Of a stretch of DNA of 6,520 nucleotides, positions 1 through 4,500 are shown in pieces (the stretch's first letter is position 1; every line of letters begins with the position of its first letter). The notes under the pieces were generated by a model. The model saw nothing but the letters and a program-made list of their open reading frames with translations, was not told where the DNA came from and did no database searches. The position numbers and the translations under genes are program-made. This DNA is from Candidatus Nomurabacteria bacterium (GTDB lineage Bacteria > Patescibacteriota > Minisyncoccia > Phycocordibacterales > PALSA-1337): the NCBI GenBank assembly GCA_943349555.1, contig CALQZK010000026.1, forward strand, positions 1 to 6,520. Reading direction: 5' to 3'.

Positions 1-18
1 CGATCCTGGGCCTTGGCA
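1..18 (+). tRNA. 3' end of a second tRNA-Phe (partial, cut by window edge)
   Basis: These 18 bases equal tRNA positions 56-73 of the complete tRNA-Phe at 1632-1704: part of the T loop, the CTGGG side of the T stem, the CCTTGGC acceptor strand and discriminator A. They read on the plus strand, opposite to the complete copy. Whether a full tRNA lies to the left cannot be seen. It could be a real second tRNA-Phe, an attachment-site remnant of the tRNA 3' end, or the edge of an assembly fold-back. Confidence 0.6.
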
Positions 19-108
19 CCCACGAAACGCATGCGGAATTTTGGCGGATTTTTTCGTACAGAATACCCGCCTGCCCGCTCACTTTTCTTCCAGAAAGGAG
101 GAGGTTCG
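1..108 (+). repeat. 108-bp perfect inverted repeat, left copy
   Basis: The reverse complement of this stretch is identical at every base to 1542-1649. It holds the tRNA-Phe 3' end (1-18) and, on the minus strand, the last visible codons of the recombinase from about residue 451 onward. Identity stops at 108/109 and the window starts inside the repeat, so its true left limit is unknown. Confidence 0.97.
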
Positions 109-1459
109 AGCCGAAGCTTTCTTCGGCTGCGACCTTTTTCCTGAAAAAGTCGCTATCCTGTGCGACTACGGCCATATCTCTGGCTGTATATATCCATTTT
201 CTCATCGGTTCGAGCCAGCCCCTACGCGTATGCGGAAGAGAGGTGATTTGCTCCGATAGAGTATGCTTTCTTGAAACAAGCTCATTCTTTCTGTTCAAGT
301 ATTCATTTCGATCAATATCCTGTTCAAGATAAATATCAGTGAGCTTAGCAATCCTTGTTTCAAGAATGGATATTTCCTTCCTCTTCTCTTCCGCATACGC
401 GTTTTCGGAGTGGGCAGATTCTACATCTTCATTTTCAAGTTTTTCTAACATTTTTTCTGCCCACTCCGTTCTCAAAGAAACTGATACAAGTAGTTCTCCA
501 ATCTGGCGGTCTAAGTCTTCCTCACGGATATATGGTCCAGAGCATACACGGGACTTCTTGGTACAGCGATAGTAGACATGACCTTTCTGTACTTCTGCGG
601 TAATACCCATGCCACAAGAGCATTTGAGAAGTCCTGTGTATGCTTTGGTTACCTTAGGTTTGGTCTTAGGTTTTCCGCGAGATTGGAGAACTTCTTGGAC
701 TGCATCCCACAGTTTCTTTGAGATGAGGGACTGGTGATTGCCTTGAAATACCTCTCCTCCATATCTGAAATGGCCGTAGTAGAAAGGATTTGAGAGAATG
801 TATGCGATTCTCTCTCTGTAGATTCTCTTTCCGTGACGAGATACTATACCGGACTTGGACAAAAAGTGAGAAGCATCCTCCAGACGAAGTGTGTTGGTGG
901 CATAAAGTTCAAAAAGCTCTTTTATGATCTTTGACAACTTCTTGTCGATAACAATCTTTTTTGTTCTCACATCGTTTATATATCCTACAGGCGCTAGAGC
1001 TGGATACTCACCCCTTCTCACTTTTTGACGAAGTCCTCTTTTGGTATTCTCGGAAAGGGAATCTACATAGTATTTGCTTTGCCCGAAAGCAATCGATAAC
1101 ATGAACTTACCTTGGGGTGTTGATTCAAACCAAAATTGTGGAAATTTCAAGCCCGCAAGACGACCTGTATCAAGCAGGTATATGATCCGTCCTCCATCTA
1201 CAGAATTGCGTGCCAATCTATCTGGATGCCAAGCGAGAATACTGCCACCAGATTTATCTATATGGTCGAGCAATTCATTAAAAATTGCTCGACCTGGCAT
1301 CTTGGCAGATTGCTTTTCAATATACTCCTTAGCAATCTCCAATCCTTCTCGCTTGGCAAAGGCACGCAATTCTTCAATCTGCGACTCTATGGACAATACC
1401 TGCTTGTCTTCCACATCGGTCGACTTGCGGGCGTACAAATACAATTTTGGTATAATCAT
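1..1459 (-). CDS. Large serine recombinase, 3' end beyond window
   Basis: Site-specific serine recombinase: the serine nucleophile breaks DNA and forms a covalent link during strand exchange. From ATG 1459 the frame is open for 486 codons to the window edge. Residues 1-150 are the resolvase catalytic domain, with YARKSTD (Arg11, nucleophile Ser13) and DRLARN (residues 80-85, Arg81 and Arg84). Residues about 155-270 fit the recombinase DNA-binding domain. A zinc ribbon follows with Cys280-x-Cys282 and Cys299-x6-Cys306, then a charged coiled coil at about 335-410 and a tail with FGSNLLLSGRK near 448-458. The start is chosen because the family begins a few residues before the YARKS motif and a promoter sits just upstream. 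No Shine-Dalgarno sequence is visible. The last codons (VPRPRI) read antisense through a tRNA-Phe 3' end. By analogy with the inverted copy, the stop would fall about 17 codons beyond the edge. The family call is firm; the host site is inferred. Confidence 0.93.
   Translation of the reverse strand, partial: MIIPKLYLYARKSTDVEDKQVLSIESQIEELRAFAKREGLEIAKEYIEKQSAKMPGRAIFNELLDHIDKSGGSILAWHPDRLARNSVDGGRIIYLLDTGRLAGLKFPQFWFESTPQGKFMLSIAFGQSKYYVDSLSENTKRGLRQKVRRGEYPALAPVGYINDVRTKKIVIDKKLSKIIKELFELYATNTLRLEDASHFLSKSGIVSRHGKRIYRERIAYILSNPFYYGHFRYGGEVFQGNHQSLISKKLWDAVQEVLQSRGKPKTKPKVTKAYTGLLKCSCGMGITAEVQKGHVYYRCTKKSRVCSGPYIREEDLDRQIGELLVSVSLRTEWAEKMLEKLENEDVESAHSENAYAEEKRKEISILETRIAKLTDIYLEQDIDRNEYLNRKNELVSRKHTLSEQITSLPHTRRGWLEPMRKWIYTARDMAVVAQDSDFFRKKVAAEESFGSNLLLSGRKVSGQAGILYEKIRQNSACVSWVPRPRI
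109..153. repeat. Two back-to-back hairpins in the recombinase 3' coding region
   Basis: Hairpin A, 109-128, has a 7-bp stem AGCCGAA/TTCGGCT and a 6-nt loop. Hairpin B, 129-153, has stems GCGAC/GTCGC and TTTTTC/GAAAAA with one bulged C and a 2-nt loop. Together they fill exactly the 45 bp missing from the inverted recombinase fragment at 1532-1649. They encode residues of the tail before FGSN, which resembles the family consensus, so the version with hairpins is probably ancestral. Confidence 0.85.
224..402. repeat. 18-bp perfect inverted repeat pair (224-241 / 385-402)
   Basis: The bases at 224-241 (core CGCGTATGCGGAAG) are the exact reverse complement of 385-402, with 143 bp between. Both arms lie in the coiled-coil/C-terminal coding region of the recombinase. 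A related core, CGCATGCGGAA, recurs in the 108-bp repeat near 28-38. Confidence 0.85.
406..468. repeat. 13-bp perfect inverted repeat pair (406-418 / 456-468)
   Basis: CGGAGTGGGCAGA at 406-418 pairs perfectly with TCTGCCCACTCCG at 456-468 across 37 nt. Both arms are in the coiled-coil coding region of the recombinase (coding TEWAE and SAHSE in different frames of the palindrome), so protein sequence alone does not explain the symmetry. Confidence 0.85.
1264..1294. repeat. 12-bp perfect hairpin in the recombinase catalytic domain
   Basis: GGTCGAGCAATT (1264-1275) and AATTGCTCGACC (1283-1294) are exact reverse complements around a 7-nt loop. The site codes for about residues 56-66 of the recombinase (GRAIFNELLDH). 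In mRNA it would form a stable hairpin about 165 nt after the start codon. Confidence 0.9.
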
Positions 1460-1467
1460 AGTTATTA

Positions 1468-1496
1468 AAAATAAGTTGATAACGAGGGCAAAGCAA
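1468..1496 (-). promoter_or_regulatory. Promoter of the recombinase gene
   Basis: On the minus strand TTGCTT (1496-1491) and TATTTT (1473-1468) are 17 nt apart. Transcription would begin near 1461, one or two bases before ATG 1459, giving a nearly leaderless mRNA. This fits the missing Shine-Dalgarno sequence. Both boxes deviate from consensus. Confidence 0.5.
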
Positions 1497-1531
1497 ATAC
1501 GGAATCGCATTCATTCTCTCTTTTCTTTCTA

Positions 1532-1693
1532 GCACAGGATACGAACCTCCTCCTTTCTGGAAGAAAAGTGAGCGGGCAGGCGGGTATTCTGTACGAAAAA
1601 ATCCGCCAAAATTCCGCATGCGTTTCGTGGGTGCCAAGGCCCAGGATCGAACTGGGGACCCTTCCCTCTTCAGGGGAATGCTCTACCAACTGA
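1532..1693 (+). pseudogene. Recombinase C-terminal fragment with 45-bp in-frame deletion
   Basis: Read on the plus strand, GCACAGGATA (1532-1541) codes AQD in the same frame as residues 433-435 of the recombinase. It is followed directly by the 108-bp repeat that encodes NLLLSGRK and the rest of the tail. The 45 bp that separate these parts in the intact gene (109-153) are missing, which removes 15 codons without changing frame. The frame then runs antisense through tRNA-Phe to TGA at 1691-1693, giving a tail reading VPRPRIELGTLPSSGECSTN. There is no start and no homology left of 1532, so it is a remnant or a chimera product, not a gene. Confidence 0.75.
1542..1649 (-). repeat. 108-bp perfect inverted repeat, right copy
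   Basis: This is the exact reverse complement of 1-108. Its right end lies inside the T loop of the complete tRNA-Phe, where the window edge cuts the left copy, so the real repeat may extend further. A tRNA 3' end is a common integration site for mobile elements, but flanking att repeats are normally direct; these are inverted. Confidence 0.97.
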
Positions 1694-1704
1694 GCTACCT
1701 TGGC
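1632..1704 (-). tRNA. tRNA-Phe (anticodon GAA)
   Basis: A complete 73-nt cloverleaf. The acceptor GCCAAGG/CCTTGGC pairs fully, the D stem is GCTC/GAGC, and the anticodon stem TTCCC/GGGAA holds loop CTGAAGA with anticodon GAA (1671-1669). The T stem CCCAG/CTGGG holds loop TTCGATC, and the discriminator is A. CCA is not encoded (the next bases are CCC), so it must be added after transcription. The 3' 18 nt belong to the inverted repeat. It lies 17 bp downstream of the 90-residue membrane-protein gene on the same strand and could be co-transcribed with it. Confidence 0.96.
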
Positions 1705-1721
1705 AAATTTAATCTTCTCTT

Positions 1722-1994
1722 TTACTTTAACAAATCTAGTAGATTCTGACCGTAATTGCTATTTGAATCGGTTTGCGTCTTTACACTACCATCCCCAAAC
1801 CCTTCTCTTATAAAATCCACGTATGGTTGTATGAAATAGAAGGCTCCAAATGATATTCCGATAATGACAGCCCAATAAAAGATCTTTATCACCGTACCAA
1901 GCCGTGCCCTCCTTTTCAAAGAGAGCAGAATTTCATTATTTTCTTCGGCAAGCTGATGCGTGCGTTCAAGGAGCGATCTTTCTTCTGGGGTCAT
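1722..1994 (-). CDS. Small one-pass membrane protein, unknown function
   Basis: A 90-residue protein. Residues 1-25 are charged and helical (MTPEERSLLERTHQLAEENN), followed by a short basic stretch KRRARLG (27-33). One hydrophobic membrane segment covers about residues 35-56, followed by a motif FIQPYVDFIREGFG and a polar tail. The basic residues before the membrane segment predict a cytoplasmic N terminus. I recognise the pattern as a recurrent hypothetical protein of Parcubacteria-like genomes, from memory and not a search; no function is known to me. An extended -10 box six bases before the ATG supports this start and a leaderless mRNA. It lies between tRNA-Arg and tRNA-Phe on the same strand. 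Confidence 0.85.
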   Translation of the reverse strand: MTPEERSLLERTHQLAEENNEILLSLKRRARLGTVIKIFYWAVIIGISFGAFYFIQPYVDFIREGFGDGSVKTQTDSNSNYGQNLLDLLK

Positions 1995-2000
1995 GGGGAG

Positions 2001-2009
2001 AGTATAGCA
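2001..2009 (-). promoter_or_regulatory. Extended -10 promoter of the 90-residue membrane protein
   Basis: The minus strand reads TGC then TATACT (2006-2001), an extended -10 box. Only six bases separate it from ATG 1994, so transcription should start at or next to the A of the start codon. No clear -35 box, as is usual for extended -10 promoters. Confidence 0.6.
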
Positions 2010-2042
2010 AATAACAGGAAAAAAGGAAGGTTTTTATTGTTG

Positions 2043-2114
2043 TGCCCCCGGCCAGAATCGAACTGACATCAAGCCATTAGGAACGGCGTATTCTATCCGT
2101 TGAAATACGGGGGC
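2043..2114 (-). tRNA. tRNA-Arg (anticodon CCT)
   Basis: A 72-nt cloverleaf. The acceptor GCCCCCG/CGGGGGC pairs perfectly, the D arm is TTTC/GAAT, and the anticodon loop TTCCTAA gives anticodon CCT (2081-2079), reading AGG. The T stem GTCAG/CTGGC (one G-T pair) holds loop TTCGATT, with discriminator A and no encoded CCA. Positions 10-25 (T-T) and 27-43 (C-T) are mismatched, so the D and anticodon stems are weak at one end. It begins 25 bp after the glutaredoxin stop codon on the same strand, so a shared transcript is possible. Confidence 0.92.
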
Positions 2115-2139
2115 CAATACGTTCAGACACAGCACTATA

Positions 2140-2376
2140 CTACTTCATCCCTACCGCTTCCGCAAATTCATTTTCCTCGAAACCTACAATGATCTTCCCT
2201 TCAATATCTATAACTGGCACGCCCATCTGCCCACTCTTGTCTATCATCTCCTTGCGCTTTTCCAAGTCAGAAGCCACATTGTGCTCGGTATAAGGAATAT
2301 TATTAGCCTTCATATATTCTTTTGCCATATTACAGAAGTGGCAGGTTGGTGTGGAGTAGATGATGATGTTTTTCAT
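2140..2376 (-). CDS. Glutaredoxin-like thiol-disulfide protein
   Basis: A 78-residue single-domain protein of the glutaredoxin/NrdH type, which reduces disulfides in the cytoplasm by dithiol exchange. The active site is Cys12-His-Phe-Cys15 after the first strand (IIIYSTPT). The cis-proline loop is GVPVID, with Pro54, and a GF pair at 65-66 follows in the last strand. Length and order match bacterial glutaredoxins and NrdH redoxins. The physiological partner cannot be told from the sequence; ribonucleotide reductase is one option. ATG 2376 begins right before the first beta strand, and TAAAAT lies six bases upstream of it. No Shine-Dalgarno sequence is seen. It heads the minus-strand series glutaredoxin, tRNA-Arg, membrane protein, tRNA-Phe. 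Confidence 0.93.
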   Translation of the reverse strand: MKNIIIYSTPTCHFCNMAKEYMKANNIPYTEHNVASDLEKRKEMIDKSGQMGVPVIDIEGKIIVGFEENEFAEAVGMK

Positions 2377-2382
2377 TTTGTT

Positions 2383-2388
2383 ATTTTA
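2383..2388 (-). promoter_or_regulatory. -10 box of the glutaredoxin gene
   Basis: TAAAAT on the minus strand (2388-2383) is six bases before ATG 2376, the same spacing as at several other starts here. No good -35 box is visible, and the region is AT-rich, so chance occurrence is possible. Confidence 0.4.
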
Positions 2389-2430
2389 TTTGCTATTTAT
2401 CTTGTTGTGTTCATATTAACATATTCGCTG

Positions 2431-2459
2431 TTGACAAGACAATTGCCATCATATAACAT
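2431..2459 (+). promoter_or_regulatory. Consensus-like promoter of the structured RNA
   Basis: TTGACA (2431-2436) is a perfect -35 box. With a 17-nt spacer, TAACAT (2454-2459) fits the TAnnnT pattern of a -10 box; TATAAC (2452-2457) at 15 nt is an alternative. Transcription would begin near 2466 and meets no convincing coding start before the terminator at 2623-2656. Confidence 0.6.
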
Positions 2460-2465
2460 TATAGC

Positions 2466-2656
2466 AATGCAATTTTTAGCAGCAACAATTTGTCGATATA
2501 CAAAGATGGCCATGATGACCAAGGTGAACTTCTGGCACCTGGCCTATCTTTCTAATATTCGAGAATTGACTTATGCTAAAGTACTAATTAAGTAGAGAAA
2601 GCAAAAAACTACAGTAATTATCAAAAGTCAGCTCTCGCAAAGCTGATGTCTTTTTT
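2466..2656 (+). ncRNA. Candidate structured RNA or regulatory leader, family not recognised
   Basis: Between a consensus-like promoter and an intrinsic terminator lie about 190 nt that fold almost throughout. A long rod is built from nested helices: 2475-2481/2574-2580 (TTTAGCA), 2486-2490/2564-2568 (CAATT), 2493-2499/2555-2562 (TCGATAT, one bulge), 2502-2507/2546-2551 (AAAGAT), 2508-2511/2541-2544 (GGCC) and 2522-2526/2536-2540 (AGGTG). That makes 34 pairs with a 9-nt apical loop and a 10-nt one-sided bulge at 2512-2521. A second hairpin pairs 2585-2590/2615-2620 and 2592-2595/2609-2612, and the terminator hairpin follows. Length and rod shape recall 6S RNA, but I see no convincing central promoter-like bubble. 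SRP RNA is excluded by the lack of its GGAA apical loop. It may be a free small RNA, or a riboswitch-like leader for the ORF starting 18 nt after the terminator. The pairings are read directly; the RNA itself is inferred. Confidence 0.55.
2623..2656 (+). terminator. Intrinsic terminator after the structured RNA
   Basis: The stem TCAGCT (2628-2633)/AGCTGA (2641-2646) with loop CTCGCAA can extend by AAAAG/CTTTT across a 3-nt bulge, and is followed by six T (2651-2656). It ends 18 nt before the ATG of the 56-codon frame, a position suited to attenuation as well as simple termination. Confidence 0.65.
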
Positions 2657-2673
2657 ACAACAAATTATTATTT

Positions 2674-2844
2674 ATGAAAAACCACAAAAAAGTCGGTAAT
2701 AATGGTACCATTGGTCCAAAATCTTCTCTGAAATTAGTTAGAGGGATAAGGATTAGCGGTACGAGAGACAGAAAGATCATGATTAGGATAAAAAGGATTG
2801 CCAACTATCAAATGCTTGGGGGTCCGGGATATTCCATGATCTGA
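2674..2844 (+). CDS. Possible 56-residue basic protein, unknown
   Basis: ATG 2674 opens a 56-codon frame ending in TGA at 2842-2844, directly before a terminator-like hairpin. The product is rich in lysine and arginine (segments such as MKNHKKVGNNG, RGIRISGTRDRK and MIRIKRIANYQ), has no cysteine and no membrane segment, and would be strongly positively charged, as nucleic-acid-binding small proteins often are. I do not recognise it. There is no Shine-Dalgarno sequence, and the only -10-like box (TATTAT, 2666-2671) is too close to the ATG, so its promoter is unclear; it might be expressed by read-through from the structured RNA. The fit between stop codon and hairpin favours a real gene, but chance is not excluded. 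Confidence 0.35.
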   Translation: MKNHKKVGNNGTIGPKSSLKLVRGIRISGTRDRKIMIRIKRIANYQMLGGPGYSMI

Positions 2845-2848
2845 AGCG

Positions 2849-2880
2849 AAGGCTTGGTGTGCTTCGAGCACCCAGCCTTT
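2849..2880 (+). terminator. Terminator-like hairpin before the M20 peptidase gene
   Basis: AAGGC (2849-2853) pairs with GCCTT (2875-2879), GG with CC, and GTGC (2859-2862) with GCAC (2868-2871) around loop TTCGA, with two bulged T. This gives about 12 pairs, followed by TTTAATTAAC. The T run is short, so termination may be weak. It separates the 56-codon frame from the peptidase gene. Confidence 0.5.
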
Positions 2881-2897
2881 AATTAACAGTTAAAATC

Positions 2898-4091
2898 ATG
2901 AAAAATGATATGAAAAAATTACAAAAAGAATACCTGAAGATGCTGGGAGAATTCGTGTCCTTCAAGACCGTTTCTACTGACTCATCTTTTCAAAAGGATA
3001 TGGGTAAAGCTGTGTCTTGGCTTACGCGCTTATTCAAGGCGAATAGCTTCAAGGTTACTATCATAACAGGTAAAAGCCACAATCCAATCATCATAGCCAA
3101 ATATACAACGAATCAAAAACTAAAAACTATTTTGGTCTATGGTCACTATGATGTCCAGCCAGCTGACAAAGAGGATGGATGGAAAAGTGATCCTTTCACT
3201 TTAATCAAAAGGGCGGACAAGTATATAGCCAGAGGGGTCATAGATAATAAAGGGCAGGTTTTAGCGCACATGTCAGCTGTATTTGAGGCGATTAAGAATG
3301 ACACTTTGGCTTACAATGTCACTTTCATAATTGAAGGGAACGAGGAATCAGGCAATCCTTCCTTATCCGGAATTATAAAGAAAAACAAGAAGCTTCTTGA
3401 CTGTGACTTGGTCATAATTTCCGATGGAGAAATGAAAGGTATGAATCCTACCCTGGACGTATCCTTCCGAGGAGGCGGCAATATGCGCGTGGTTTATGAA
3501 ACACATTCGAATGACCGTCACTCTGGTCTGTTCGGAGGCTTGGTTCCAAATCCGGCTCTCGAACTCTCTCGCATGCTCTCGAAAATAGAGACGGGTAATG
3601 ACATATCCTTTGGAGGATTGAGACAGACAATTGAGATCTCTGGACTGACCTCTGGCTACACAGGATCGGGATTTAAAAATATCATTCCTGGAAAAGCCGA
3701 AGCCAGGCTCAATGTCCGCACCGTGCATCCTCAAATCTCCGAACGTGTAATAAAGGAGGTAGAGGAATTGATTAGAAAAGAAACACCTTCCTTTGTGAAA
3801 CTTTTGATTGAATCAGAAGCGCACGGAGATCCGATATTCCTAGATACGGGACATGAAGAAATTGATTCTATAAAAAAACTTCTTTCTAAAATTCACAAAA
3901 AAGATGTCATTCATCAAAATGTCGGCGGCAGTATACCTGTCGTCGCGGACTTCAAGTCTGTACTCGGGAAGCCGATGGCTTTGGTTCCGTTAAGCAATGA
4001 GGACTGCAACATGCATGGCGTTGATGAAAACTTTTCAGAGTATCATATGGGCAAAGCGCTGGAGTTTACAAAAGCGTTATGGACGAAATAG
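2898..4091 (+). CDS. M20-family metallopeptidase (dipeptidase-like)
   Basis: A 397-residue zinc-type peptidase of family M20, probably a cytoplasmic dipeptidase or related amidohydrolase; the substrate is not predictable. The catalytic domain has YGHYDVQPA (metal ligand His83, Asp85), RGVIDNKGQ (bridging Asp116), EGNEESG (general base Glu149, ligand Glu150) and SDGEM (Asp176). The lid/dimerisation domain (about 190-300) carries DRHSGLFGG with His208, and GFKNIIPGKAEARLN. The last metal ligand is His373 in CNMHGVDENF. All key residues are present and there is no signal peptide. The start may be Met1 (2898) or Met5 (2910): TAAAAT at 2891-2896 is one base before the first ATG but 13 before the second, which would suit the second. 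The 3' end overlaps the FtsB/DivIC-like gene by 15 bp, tail to tail, with no room for a terminator. Confidence 0.95.
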   Translation: MKNDMKKLQKEYLKMLGEFVSFKTVSTDSSFQKDMGKAVSWLTRLFKANSFKVTIITGKSHNPIIIAKYTTNQKLKTILVYGHYDVQPADKEDGWKSDPFTLIKRADKYIARGVIDNKGQVLAHMSAVFEAIKNDTLAYNVTFIIEGNEESGNPSLSGIIKKNKKLLDCDLVIISDGEMKGMNPTLDVSFRGGGNMRVVYETHSNDRHSGLFGGLVPNPALELSRMLSKIETGNDISFGGLRQTIEISGLTSGYTGSGFKNIIPGKAEARLNVRTVHPQISERVIKEVEELIRKETPSFVKLLIESEAHGDPIFLDTGHEEIDSIKKLLSKIHKKDVIHQNVGGSIPVVADFKSVLGKPMALVPLSNEDCNMHGVDENFSEYHMGKALEFTKALWTK

Positions 4092-4463
4092 ATTAAAGAA
4101 CTTAGACCAAAACCCGTAAGGCGTGCTCGAAGTCGCAACTTTAGAAACAGGCGAACTATCCTCATCCACAATAATCGCCAACATTTCCCCTTCTTTCGCC
4201 ACTCGGAACTTACTCCTAATCTCCGCTTCAATTCCCTTCTCCGTCTTCATATACTCGACAGACTTTGCCAGCTCTTTCTGCCTGTTTGTTAGTTTCTGTA
4301 GCTCATTCTGCTCTCTGGCCAGATAATCAGCGCTCATCTTTTCTTTCTGATACACACCCCACAAAGCCTTGAGTAAAACTCCTAGAATCAGCAAAAGAAG
4401 AATGAGGGTCAGTGGAGAATAGAGAAACTTCCTGTAGCTTTTTTTCTTATTGAATTCAGGCAT
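4077..4463 (-). CDS. FtsB/DivIC-type septum formation initiator
   Basis: A 128-residue bitopic membrane protein of the septum formation initiator family, which in known bacteria joins FtsL/FtsQ-type partners in the divisome. A basic N terminus (KKKSYRK) precedes one membrane segment at about 16-36 (LTLILLLLILGVLL), then a coiled coil at about 40-75. A conserved-type block KGIEAEIRSKFRVAKEGEML (77-94) is followed by a strand AIIVDE and a Ser/Thr-rich tail. The topology puts the coiled coil outside the membrane. ATG 4463 is seven bases after TATACT, implying a leaderless mRNA. It diverges from the 36-residue peptide gene with 22 bp between the ATGs, and its 3' end overlaps the peptidase gene. 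The family call is good; FtsB versus DivIC naming is not resolved. Confidence 0.88.
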   Translation of the reverse strand: MPEFNKKKSYRKFLYSPLTLILLLLILGVLLKALWGVYQKEKMSADYLAREQNELQKLTNRQKELAKSVEYMKTEKGIEAEIRSKFRVAKEGEMLAIIVDEDSSPVSKVATSSTPYGFWSKFFNLFRP

Positions 4464-4500
4464 TTAATATAGTATACTATGCCTTATGTTATTCCACCAA
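4450..4500. promoter_or_regulatory. Symmetric bidirectional promoter with overlapping -10 boxes
   Basis: The palindrome AGTATACT (4471-4478) holds a TATACT on each strand (plus 4473-4478, minus 4476-4471). Rightwards, TTGAAT (4450-4455) is 17 nt upstream of its -10 box. Leftwards, TTGGTG on the minus strand (4500-4495) is 18 nt upstream. Each -10 box is followed by exactly seven bases and then an ATG (4486 on plus, 4463 on minus), so both transcripts should be leaderless and share one DNA-melting region. Confidence 0.7.

Noticed and set aside
1074..1532. Plus-strand 152-codon open frame in the recombinase region
   Set aside because: It is antisense to the clear serine recombinase frame, and its translation has no recognisable domain.
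1374..1689. Minus-strand short frames across tRNA-Phe and the right repeat copy
   Set aside because: They read through a tRNA gene and overlap the repeat; no domain or start signal supports them.
1..1704. Classical integrated element flanked by direct repeats of the tRNA 3' end
   Set aside because: The two tRNA 3' ends are in inverted orientation, and no direct copy of the tRNA-Phe or tRNA-Arg 3' end is seen elsewhere in the window.
2475..2580. Miniature transposon (MITE) instead of an RNA
   Set aside because: The pairing is broken by several internal loops and shows no perfect terminal repeats or target-site duplication, while promoter and terminator orientation favour an RNA. Not fully excluded.
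2281..2595. Plus-strand 104-codon frame covering the structured RNA region
   Set aside because: Its first part is antisense to the glutaredoxin gene, the -10 box and TTGACA lie inside it, and the rest is better explained by the helices of the RNA.
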